From assembly GCA_002313515.1 (NCBI GenBank), contig DCBQ01000010.1, positions 6,871-21,133 on the forward strand: DNA of 14,263 bases, read 5' to 3'. Position numbers and translations under genes: made by a program. The DNA is from Candidatus Saccharibacteria bacterium UBA1103. GTDB taxonomy: Bacteria > Patescibacteriota > Saccharimonadia > Saccharimonadales > Saccharimonadaceae. This document shows positions 6,394 through 11,997 of the stretch, piece by piece (positions within the stretch are counted from its first letter, which is position 1; every line of letters starts with the position of its first letter). A model generated the notes under the pieces. The model ran no database searches, was not told the DNA's origin, and worked only from the letters and a program-made list of their open reading frames with translations.

Positions 6394-6422
6394 ATTATAA
6401 AACAAATCCAGCAATTATTAAA
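6394..6422 (-). promoter_or_regulatory. Promoter of the 124-residue gene
   Basis: Minus-strand TATAAT (6399-6394) is preceded at 17 bp by a weak TTTAAT (6422-6417). The -35 touches the tsf terminator. Predicted transcription starts near 6387, about 36 nt before ATG 6351. Confidence 0.5.
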
Positions 6423-6425
6423 TAA

Positions 6426-6456
6426 CCAAGACGCCCCATTCTATGAGGCGTCTTGG
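6426..6456 (-). terminator. Intrinsic terminator of the rpsB-tsf operon
   Basis: CCAAGACGCC (6456-6447 on the minus strand) pairs perfectly over 10 bp with GGCGTCTTGG (6435-6426), loop 11 nt, followed by TTATTTAAT. It lies 20 bp after the tsf stop. Confidence 0.85.
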
Positions 6457-6476
6457 CGTTTGCTGTGAACTAAGGA

Positions 6477-7088
6477 TTAGTCTTCAGTCACACCTAGCTC
6501 AAAGCGAGCAAAGCGACGGACAACGATGTTTTCGCCTAACTTGGCGATGTTTTCCTTGATCAAGGTACCCATGTCCTTGTCCTCGTCCTTCCAGTACGGC
6601 TGATCCAGTAGTACTAGCTCGCTAAAGTATTTCTTTAGCTGACCATCGATAATCTTATCCAAGATATCTGCAGGTTTGTTGGCATTCTTTGGATCGTTCT
6701 TCGCAGCCTCGATTAGCTCGGCACGCTTATCAGCCTTCACCTGCTCTGGCACGTCCTTTTCGCTAACCCACTTTGGATGCATAGCAGCAACCTGCATAGC
6801 AACCTCGTGCGCTAGCTCCTTGAACTGGTCAGTGCGCGCAACAAAGTCGGTCTCACAATTTATCTCTACAATCACGCCAATGCGACCATTATGCACGTAA
6901 GATTCAATCAAGCCTTCACGAGCTTCGCGCTCACCACGCTTCTCGGCTTTGGTCAGGCCCTTCTCACGCATAGCCTTTAGTGCCTTATCAAAATCACCGT
7001 CAGCCTCGACTAGCGCTTTCTTGGCGTCAGTCAGACCCACGCCAGATAGCTCGCGTAGCTTCTTAATCTCATCAAGAGTTACACCCAT
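6477..7088 (-). CDS. tsf: Elongation factor Ts
   Basis: EF-Ts is the guanine-nucleotide exchange factor that regenerates EF-Tu-GTP in translation. The N-terminal UBA-like domain carries KKLRELSGVGLTDAKKAL (9-26), and the core carries the EF-Tu-contacting TDFV (80-83) within INCETDFVAR. At 203 residues it is the short form with a reduced C-terminal region, compared with about 280 in E. coli. An AGGAG 6-7 nt before the ATG gives a standard ribosome site. It lies 22 bp downstream of rpsB in the near-universal rpsB-tsf pair and ends at a strong terminator. pyrH, which commonly follows, is absent. It ends with TAA. Confidence 0.97.
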   Translation of the reverse strand: MGVTLDEIKKLRELSGVGLTDAKKALVEADGDFDKALKAMREKGLTKAEKRGEREAREGLIESYVHNGRIGVIVEINCETDFVARTDQFKELAHEVAMQVAAMHPKWVSEKDVPEQVKADKRAELIEAAKNDPKNANKPADILDKIIDGQLKKYFSELVLLDQPYWKDEDKDMGTLIKENIAKLGENIVVRRFARFELGVTED

Positions 7089-7110
7089 TATTTTCTCCTA
7101 TAATTATTAA

Positions 7111-7842
7111 TTATTTGCTTTCTTTAGCAGCCTTACGCTCGGCAGCGCGCTCGCTGGCGACCGCAGCACCCGCCTTGACAGCTTCGTCGATGTAGCTAGC
7201 AACTAGTTTCAGAGTCGAAATAGCGTCGTCGTTGGCTGGAATAACATAGTCGACACCACGTGGATCAGCGTTGGTATCGCAAATCGCCACCACTGGGATA
7301 TTCAGCTTGTTGGCCTCGTTAATGGCATTGCGATCCGACACAGCATCTAGTACAAACAAAGCACCCGGCTTGCCACGCATTTCCTTAATACCACCATACT
7401 TGACGTTCAGACCATCAATTTCTTCCTGATAGCGCTGAACCTCTAGCTTGTTGTAGCGGCTAGCTAATTCACCGCTAGCCATGCGCTTTTCTAGCAGCTT
7501 CAATTTCTTGATTTGGCTAACAGTAGTAACCTGGTTAGTTAGCATACCACCTAGCCAGCGCTCGACCACATATGGCTCACCTGCGTTCTCGGCCGCTTCC
7601 TTTGCCACTTCCTTGGCCTGCTTCTTCGTGCCGACGTATAGAATCTGGCGACCACGACCAGCCACTTCCTGCAGGAACTTCTGTGCCGCCTCAATCTGAG
7701 CAACGGTCTTTTCTAGGTTAATAATATGTACGCCGTCCTTCTTGCCGTAAATATATTCGGCCATGCGTGGATTCCAGCGTGAAGTCTTGTGACCAAAGTG
7801 GGCACCAGCCTCGAATAGCTGTTTAATGTCAACAGTTGACAC
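7111..7842 (-). CDS. rpsB: 30S ribosomal protein S2
   Basis: S2 binds late to the 30S head and is needed for S1 function and initiation in well-studied species. The N-terminal block FEAGAHFGHKTSRWNPRM (10-27) and the motif around WLGGMLTN are diagnostic. The C-terminal region contains DTNADPRGVDYVIPANDDA, typical of S2. The length is 243 residues; the last 20 or so are an Ala/Lys/Glu-rich tail. The start is GTG 7842, because AAGGAG lies 7 nt upstream and no ATG exists nearby. It is the first gene of rpsB-tsf, behind an extended -10 promoter and an 80-nt structured leader that may carry S2 autoregulation. It ends with TAA. Confidence 0.97.
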   Translation of the reverse strand: MSTVDIKQLFEAGAHFGHKTSRWNPRMAEYIYGKKDGVHIINLEKTVAQIEAAQKFLQEVAGRGRQILYVGTKKQAKEVAKEAAENAGEPYVVERWLGGMLTNQVTTVSQIKKLKLLEKRMASGELASRYNKLEVQRYQEEIDGLNVKYGGIKEMRGKPGALFVLDAVSDRNAINEANKLNIPVVAICDTNADPRGVDYVIPANDDAISTLKLVASYIDEAVKAGAAVASERAAERKAAKESK

Positions 7843-7861
7843 CTCTAAACTCCTTCCCTTT

Positions 7862-7899
7862 GCTATCCGCCCCGAGTAATCAGGAGTTATGCGAATAGC
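7862..7899 (-). promoter_or_regulatory. Structured rpsB leader, candidate S2 autoregulatory RNA
   Basis: In the predicted rpsB leader RNA, GCTATTCGC (7899-7891) pairs with GCGGATAGC (7870-7862) over 9 bp with a single G-U. Inside, CCTGA/TCGGG (7884-7880 with 7875-7871) forms a 5-bp stem with a 4-nt loop, leaving an asymmetric internal bulge of ATAACT-like bases. AAGGGAAGGAG and the GTG follow immediately. No T-tract follows, so it is not a terminator. S2 represses its own operon through leader structures in several phyla; that this leader does so is inference. Confidence 0.55.
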
Positions 7900-7928
7900 T
7901 GTTTCATTAAATTAATATTACAAGAAGG

Positions 7929-7957
7929 ATTATACCAAAAATAGATCAAATAGTCTA
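7929..7957 (-). promoter_or_regulatory. rpsB-tsf operon promoter
   Basis: Minus-strand TAGACT (7957-7952, four of six), a 17-bp spacer ending in TGG, and a perfect TATAAT (7934-7929) form an extended -10 promoter. Transcription should start near 7922, giving a leader of about 80 nt. Confidence 0.75.
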
Positions 7958-7967
7958 TAGCCGTGCA

Positions 7968-8309
7968 TTAAGACAAGATCTCGTCTATTGGCGAAGTAAG
8001 TGTGGAATCAGACTCAGGAATCTTATAAGTTGACTCGCCATTTGATGCCGCATCAATGTCGCTTGGGTTAGAGGTCGGGTCACTCAATAGCTCGGCTAGG
8101 CTAACTGCGGCAATATGACCTAATGCATTTGCGCGCCGCCGCCTCAGCTCTGCATTATCCGCAGAATCTTCTAACGTGTCAGCTGACCTTTGATCTATCG
8201 CTTTACTGTCGTCATCACCAGGCTGCCAGTCTGAATCAATGCCGTCTCCCCATTCATAAACGCCTGGGTAATTGGCTGATTCTACATGCTCGCTATTTTT
8301 GTTTTTCAT
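7968..8309 (-). CDS. Small acidic, probably disordered protein of unknown function
   Basis: No family recognised. The 113 residues are highly acidic and rich in Asp, Ser, Glu and Asn. There is one basic and hydrophobic stretch in the middle (LRRRRANALGHIAAVSLAELL, about 55-75) that could be an amphipathic helix. No Cys, signal peptide or membrane helix is seen. The N-terminus carries several Trp/Tyr in an acidic context (VYEWGDGIDSDWQ), which might be a short binding motif. A strong TTGACA-17-TAATAT promoter places the start of transcription about 3 nt before the ATG. It is divergent from the membrane coiled-coil gene at 8421 and lies upstream of rpsB with no terminator visible between them. 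It ends with TAA. Confidence 0.65.
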   Translation of the reverse strand: MKNKNSEHVESANYPGVYEWGDGIDSDWQPGDDDSKAIDQRSADTLEDSADNAELRRRRANALGHIAAVSLAELLSDPTSNPSDIDAASNGESTYKIPESDSTLTSPIDEILS

Positions 8310-8318
8310 GATGTCTGT

Positions 8319-8347
8319 ATATTAGCACAAGCATTTAACTTTGTCAA
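8319..8347 (-). promoter_or_regulatory. Promoter of the small acidic gene, near-leaderless
   Basis: On the minus strand TTGACA (8347-8342), a 17-bp spacer ending in TGC and TAATAT (8324-8319) form a near-consensus extended promoter. The ATG at 8309 is 9 nt downstream of the -10. Confidence 0.8.
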
Positions 8348-8349
8348 TA

Positions 8350-8378
8350 TTGCAAGTCTATTGTGCTTTTGCTAAACT
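8350..8378 (+). promoter_or_regulatory. Possible promoter of the membrane coiled-coil gene
   Basis: TTGCAA (8350-8355), a 17-bp spacer ending in TGC and TAAACT (8373-8378) give a weak extended -10 promoter. Its -35 lies 2 bp from the minus-strand -35 of the divergent gene, so the two polymerase sites would compete. Confidence 0.4.
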
Positions 8379-8420
8379 AACGTCAGTTAATATTTTAATG
8401 GTGGGAGATAAATAGAGAAA

Positions 8421-9395
8421 ATGAGAGACAACAATCCTTTTAAACCAGTTTTACCAAAGCCGGTTACTGATAACGACCTAGCAACCGACCCTAGCGCCGA
8501 TAATTTCCTTGCTAGTAGCGATGGCGTCGACGACCGCCTCAGCCAGCATGCGACCTTGGACGGCATGCTGTCAGCCAACGCACGTCAGAACAATGATTTT
8601 GGTGACATTGCAAATGTTGCCGCAAGACACCAACACCACGAGCCAATCACGCCTACGTTTAACGCCAAGCCAGAAGAAGCCAACAATGCTGTAGAACACA
8701 ATCACGACGAAAAAGCCAACAAGGAAGAAAGTAAGCCTAGTAGCAATAGCAATAAGGCCGACATTTTTGCCGTCGCAGCTGCTGCCGCCGATAACCAAAC
8801 CACACCGCCCAAGGCGCTGGATAAGCCCAACAAGAAAGCCCCTGTCCAAAAAGCTAATGGTAGCGAAAAGCAGGTTACTATTTCCCTGCTCACTATCGTG
8901 TTTGGCGCACTATTCATAATTTCAACCATTGCAGCAGTATATTTCTATATGCAAAACAATAAGAGTCAGAATGATCTTGCTGATGCCAAAGCCAAGGTTA
9001 GCCAACTCAGCGACACCGCTAGCAACGATAGCGCCGAAAGCGACAAGGCCACTACCAACTACGACGCCCTGCAGAATCGCATACAGGATCTGAGCAAACA
9101 GGTAACCGATAAGGATAAAACTATCAGCGACAAGCAAAAGACTATTGACGACCAGAATGGCAAGATTACCACGCTAAATAAGCAAGTAACAGACCTACAG
9201 AACAAGATCAATAGTGACAAGACCGTCAGCGATAACATGAAGAGCCTAGTAACTACATTATGTACTAATGATCAGTTTAAGTCATCTAGCGCCTGCGTCA
9301 GCAACGGCCAAAGCCAGAGCAAGAATAACAGCCAATCTAATCAGGCGGTAGCGCCAACAACCAACACCAGTACAGTGCAGAATACTCGCCCATAG
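8421..9395 (+). CDS. Single-pass membrane protein with disordered cytoplasmic part and external coiled coil
   Basis: No named family recognised. The 324 residues divide into a polar, low-complexity N-terminal part (1-150, rich in Asn/Asp/Ala/Lys with a His cluster near 70-73), one membrane helix (about 153-176, ISLLTIVFGALFIISTIAAV), a heptad-like coiled coil (about 180-275) and a Ser/Asn/Gln/Thr-rich tail. Two Cys (281 and 292) just after the coiled coil could form a disulfide outside the cell. The Lys/Arg distribution puts the N-terminus inside. The topology resembles bitopic envelope or divisome organisers, but this is inference. GGGAG lies about 14 nt before ATG 8421. The gene is single, ended by a strong hairpin at 9414-9445, and divergent from the small acidic gene. 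It ends with TAG. Confidence 0.75.
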   Translation: MRDNNPFKPVLPKPVTDNDLATDPSADNFLASSDGVDDRLSQHATLDGMLSANARQNNDFGDIANVAARHQHHEPITPTFNAKPEEANNAVEHNHDEKANKEESKPSSNSNKADIFAVAAAAADNQTTPPKALDKPNKKAPVQKANGSEKQVTISLLTIVFGALFIISTIAAVYFYMQNNKSQNDLADAKAKVSQLSDTASNDSAESDKATTNYDALQNRIQDLSKQVTDKDKTISDKQKTIDDQNGKITTLNKQVTDLQNKINSDKTVSDNMKSLVTTLCTNDQFKSSSACVSNGQSQSKNNSQSNQAVAPTTNTSTVQNTRP

Positions 9396-9413
9396 GTAAG
9401 CAATAACCACGTC

Positions 9414-9445
9414 AAAAGTAGCCCGCAATTACGCGGGCTACTTTT
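9414..9445 (+). terminator. Bidirectional intrinsic terminator
   Basis: AAAAGTAGCCCGC (9414-9426) and GCGGGCTACTTTT (9433-9445) pair perfectly over 13 bp with a 6-nt loop. A/T arms on both sides provide U-tracts in either direction. It lies 18 bp after the stop of the membrane coiled-coil gene. Confidence 0.9.
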
Positions 9446-9469
9446 AAAATCACCAGCTCTACACCGCTT

Positions 9470-9498
9470 TTGACTTTTTAGTCTATCTAGGTTAAAAT
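9470..9498 (+). promoter_or_regulatory. L31 promoter, near-leaderless
   Basis: TTGACT (9470-9475), a 17-bp spacer and TAAAAT (9493-9498) match ten of twelve consensus positions. The ATG at 9508 lies 9 nt after the -10, so only about 3 nt of leader are expected, and no Shine-Dalgarno site is possible. Confidence 0.8.
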
Positions 9499-9507
9499 AC
9501 TACAGAT

Positions 9508-9852
9508 ATGAAAGCAAATATTCACCCAGACAATTACCGCTTAGTTGTTTTTGAGGATGAGGCCGCTAACTTTTCGTTTCTAACTAAGTCAACTGCCCCA
9601 ACCAACGAGACCATCAAGTGGGAAGATGGCAACGAGTATCCTGTTGTCCGTCTACACATCAGTAGCGCCAGCCACCCATTCTTTACTGGCGAAGAGAAGA
9701 TTATCGATACCGAAGGTCGTGTCGATCGCTTTGCCGCCAAGATGAAGGCTGCTAAGGAAGCTAAGGAAGCCCTAGCGAAGCGCAACGCTGCTAAGGCCGA
9801 GGCCGCCAAGAAGGCTGCCGCCGAGGCTGCTAAGGCTAAGACTGAAGCCTAG
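9508..9852 (+). CDS. rpmE2: 50S ribosomal protein L31, type B, with a C-terminal Ala/Lys extension
   Basis: L31 bridges the two ribosomal subunits at the central protuberance. Residues 1-78 match the type B family: an N-terminal MKxxIHP, ETIKWEDGNEYPVVRLHISSASHPFFTG split across 34-61, and DTEGRVDRF (67-75). The zinc-binding Cys pairs of type A are absent, as expected for the zinc-independent form. The protein is 114 residues, about 30-35 longer than usual. The extra part (about 80-114) is almost wholly Ala, Lys and Glu and should form a basic helix. The gene has its own promoter and terminator and lies upstream of prfA, a common rpmE-prfA order. It ends with TAG. Confidence 0.92.
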   Translation: MKANIHPDNYRLVVFEDEAANFSFLTKSTAPTNETIKWEDGNEYPVVRLHISSASHPFFTGEEKIIDTEGRVDRFAAKMKAAKEAKEALAKRNAAKAEAAKKAAAEAAKAKTEA

Positions 9853-9872
9853 TATCAGTATTCAATAGGATT

Positions 9873-9899
9873 AAAAATACCCCTTTTGTGGGTATTTTT
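9873..9899 (+). terminator. Intrinsic terminator of the L31 gene
   Basis: AAAAATACCC (9873-9882) pairs with GGGTATTTTT (9890-9899) over 10 bp with a 7-nt loop, ending in the T-run of its own arm. It lies 20 bp after the L31 stop and separates L31 from prfA transcription. Confidence 0.85.
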
Positions 9900-9900
9900 A

Positions 9901-9928
9901 ATTGCCAGCCCTATTTGGGGCGGGCAAT
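9901..9928 (+). other. Second hairpin just upstream of the prfA promoter
   Basis: ATTGCC (9901-9906) with GGCAAT (9923-9928) and GCCC (9908-9911) with GGGC (9918-9921) pair around one A-G mismatch, loop 6 nt. No T-tract follows. It directly abuts the L31 terminator and ends 14 bp before the prfA extended -10. It may reinforce termination or be a protein-binding site. Confidence 0.45.
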
Positions 9929-9942
9929 AGTTATTGTTTATC

Positions 9943-9951
9943 TGTTATAAT
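9943..9951 (+). promoter_or_regulatory. prfA extended -10 promoter, leaderless spacing
   Basis: TGT followed by TATAAT (9946-9951) is a perfect extended -10. The ATG at 9958 follows after 6 nt, so transcription should start on the initiation codon. No clear -35 is seen at 17 bp (GGCAAT). Confidence 0.7.
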
Positions 9952-9957
9952 ATAGCT

Positions 9958-11028
9958 ATGGAAATTAAGATAAATCTTGATGAATTGAATAGCGAGAAGG
10001 CCGAACTAGAGGCCTTTATGGCCGACCCGGACGCCTACTCTAACCCGGATTACGCCAGCAAGGGCAAGCGCCTATCCGAGGTTACCGATATTCTAGACCG
10101 CGCTAAATTGCGTGCCGATTTAGAGAATCAGCTAGCAGAAGCCAAACAGTTAGCAACCGGCCAAGACGCCGAACTGGCCGAACTAGCGCAGTCAGAAATC
10201 CCAGAGCTAGAGGACAAGATTGACGATATTAACGACGAGCTCAATGCTATGTTGGCACCTCACGACCCCAACGATGATAAAAATGTCATCATGGAAATTC
10301 GCGCCGGGGCCGGTGGCGATGAGGCCTCTCTGTTTGCCGGCGAACTGCTAAAAATGTATCTACGCTACGCCGAGAACCACGGCCTGAAAACAGAAATCAT
10401 GAGCGAGAGCACCAACGAAGCTGGCGGCATCAAGGAAGCCGTTTTAAAGGTTACAGGCGACCAACCTTATGCAAAATTAAAGTTTGAGTCTGGTGTCCAC
10501 CGTGTGCAGCGCGTCCCCGTTACGGAATCACAGGGCCGCATTCACACCAGCACCGCCACCGTCGCCGTGTTACCGGAGGCGTCCGAGACAGATATCCAGA
10601 TTGATCCGAAAGACTTACGCATCGATATCTATCGCAGTTCCGGCCACGGCGGTCAGGGGGTCAACACCACCGACTCAGCCGTGCGCATCACTTACCTGCC
10701 CACCGGCCTGATCGTTACCAATCAGGACGGCCGATCACAGATTCAAAATAAGGAAAAAGCCATGGAAGTCCTGCGCTCACGCCTGTTGCAACAGAAGATT
10801 GATCAGCAGAACGCCGCCGAGTCGGCCGAGCGGCGCGCCCTAATCGGCAGTGGCGACCGTAGCGAGAAGATTCGCACCTACAACTTCCCGCAGGATCGCA
10901 TCACCGATCACCGCATTAAATACAGCCGCAGTGGCATCCCTGCTGTTATGAACGGCGACATCGACGACATCATCGAGCATCTCCAAGCCCAAGAGCGCGA
11001 GCTCAATCTCAAGAACGCCGAGATATAG
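9958..11028 (+). CDS. prfA: Peptide chain release factor 1
   Basis: RF1 recognises UAA and UAG and triggers peptide release. Starting at ATG 9958 the protein has 356 residues, the usual size. Domain order is standard: a helical N-terminal domain (1-100), the conserved IRAGAGGDEASLFA (114-127), the codon-reading tripeptide PVT (187-189), which is the RF1 rather than RF2 (SPF) type, and the catalytic GGQ (231-233) in SSGHGGQGVNTTDSAVR. A longer frame from TTG 9934 exists, but it would place the TATAAT box inside the coding region and add residues unlike other RF1 N-termini. prmC, which methylates the GGQ Gln and often follows prfA, is not downstream here. RF1 fits the exclusive use of UAA and UAG stops in this window. 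It ends with TAG. Confidence 0.96.
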   Translation: MEIKINLDELNSEKAELEAFMADPDAYSNPDYASKGKRLSEVTDILDRAKLRADLENQLAEAKQLATGQDAELAELAQSEIPELEDKIDDINDELNAMLAPHDPNDDKNVIMEIRAGAGGDEASLFAGELLKMYLRYAENHGLKTEIMSESTNEAGGIKEAVLKVTGDQPYAKLKFESGVHRVQRVPVTESQGRIHTSTATVAVLPEASETDIQIDPKDLRIDIYRSSGHGGQGVNTTDSAVRITYLPTGLIVTNQDGRSQIQNKEKAMEVLRSRLLQQKIDQQNAAESAERRALIGSGDRSEKIRTYNFPQDRITDHRIKYSRSGIPAVMNGDIDDIIEHLQAQERELNLKNAEI

Positions 11029-11044
11029 TAGAATTCATAGTACT

Positions 11045-11058
11045 TGCTCGACTGAGCA
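11045..11058 (+). other. Small hairpin after prfA
   Basis: TGCTC (11045-11049) and GAGCA (11054-11058) form a 5-bp stem with a 4-nt loop, 16 bp after the prfA stop and ahead of the main terminator hairpin. Confidence 0.35.
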
Positions 11059-11066
11059 CCAAATTT

Positions 11067-11093
11067 AATAGCCCCAGATACACCGGGGCTATT
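11067..11093 (+). terminator. Probable prfA terminator
   Basis: AATAGCCCC (11067-11075) pairs perfectly with GGGGCTATT (11085-11093), loop 9 nt. The T-tract is weak (TATTATCG), so termination may be partial. The A/T ends of the stem partly substitute. Confidence 0.7.
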
Positions 11094-11198
11094 ATCGTAG
11101 CTGATAAATATTTTATTCAATTTTGTTAGAACCAACATCGAGCAGCTGCACGAAAGCCCCACCCCCATCAGGGTAAAGGACGGGTAAGGCAAACTCAG

Positions 11199-11247
11199 CT
11201 CCCCCTCCTTGACGGAGAGGGTGGCACTTGCATCGAGTGAGGTTAAA
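11199..11247 (+). repeat. Double-hairpin dispersed repeat, copy 4
   Basis: An imperfect first hairpin (CCCTC with GAGGG arms around 11203-11221) is followed by GTGG and a second stem CACTTG/CGAGTG (11225-11230 with 11234-11239, loop CAT, one G-U), then AGGTTAAATG. Layout and spacer match copies 1-3. It ends 4 bp from the stop codon of the minus-strand surface protein gene, so its structure would form in that gene's 3' untranslated RNA. Confidence 0.65.
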
Positions 11248-11250
11248 TGT

Positions 11251-11997
11251 CTACTGAAACGGATTTGCGGTAATCGTGTAGACTAGGTCAGTTTGGTAAG
11301 TACCAGAGGGTTGGTTAGTATCTAGATTCACACCGTAGGCTACCTTGGTGTTATCGCCGGTAGTTTGATCGGGGCGTGTATCGGTAGACTTAATAGCTAC
11401 AGCGTTATCGGTGCTACTGGGTATCTTAGCGAAGGTAGTTGATGCTGTTGGATTGGTATAATCGGCTTCACTGCCAAAGCCTTTACCATTCTGATCAGGT
11501 AGCGCATAGCCCCAGGTGTTTTTGGTTAGTGGTGAAGCATTAGTACCTGCAAGTGTGGTAATGGTGTGTTTGCTATTAGCGGTACTAGTTAGGTTGTTGC
11601 TACCTTTGGCTTTCATGGTTAAGCTGTAGCCATAGCCACTGTTGGTCTTGGTGGTAATGGTACTAATGGCAGATAGGAGCTTACTGGTTGACCCATCACT
11701 GTTACCTAGGTTAGCTAGTTGGTTGTCTAAGGCAATGTCTACGGTAACATTAGCTACATCAGCAGATTGTTGAACTGGGGTAATAATGGGATTACTACCA
11801 GTTACGGTAACGTAATCTATAGCACTAGATAGCTTGGCATTATCTCCGGTAGCCTCTATATTGTTTAGTTTTAGGCTTATACCTATTAGTCTATTCTCTA
11901 TAATGCTATTGTCTATCCACTTAATAGCCGTGGTATTGGATGGCAGGTCAATACCTTCGCCCGCTGCTGCCTTAGATTTTAGATCGTTAATGTTTAG
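11251..11997 (-). CDS. C-terminal part of a large surface protein, separate reading frame
   Basis: This frame is open from just after an in-frame TAG (11998-12000) to TAG 11251-11253, about 248 residues. It has no ATG until residue 128 (11616), so it does not look like an independent gene. The start (LNINDLKSKAAAGEGIDL) continues naturally from the upstream frame, which ends in the overlap at 11987 one nucleotide out of phase. Composition is Thr/Ser/Asn-rich with alternating hydrophobic residues, as in beta-sandwich surface proteins. The end YGVNLDTNQPSGTYQTDL followed by VYTITANPFQ resembles the C-terminal beta domain of wall-associated proteins. No LPxTG, membrane helix or Cys is seen. A functional product needs a +1 shift at about 11993-11998, or a sequence correction. 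Confidence 0.7.
   Translation of the reverse strand, partial: LNINDLKSKAAAGEGIDLPSNTTAIKWIDNSIIENRLIGISLKLNNIEATGDNAKLSSAIDYVTVTGSNPIITPVQQSADVANVTVDIALDNQLANLGNSDGSTSKLLSAISTITTKTNSGYGYSLTMKAKGSNNLTSTANSKHTITTLAGTNASPLTKNTWGYALPDQNGKGFGSEADYTNPTASTTFAKIPSSTDNAVAIKSTDTRPDQTTGDNTKVAYGVNLDTNQPSGTYQTDLVYTITANPFQ

Noticed and set aside
7827..7841. Perfect palindrome TGTCAAC-A-GTTGACA at the rpsB start as an operator
   Set aside because: It is accounted for by the first codons of S2 (S-T-V-D), and no other evidence supports a binding site.
8571..9137. Minus-strand frames antisense to the membrane coiled-coil gene, some with hydrophobic stretches
   Set aside because: They overlap a well-supported plus-strand gene, and their hydrophobicity is the complement of polar codons.
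9934..9957. TTG 9934 as an upstream start for release factor 1
   Set aside because: It would put the perfect TATAAT box inside the gene and adds eight residues unlike RF1 N-termini. ATG 9958 gives the usual length.
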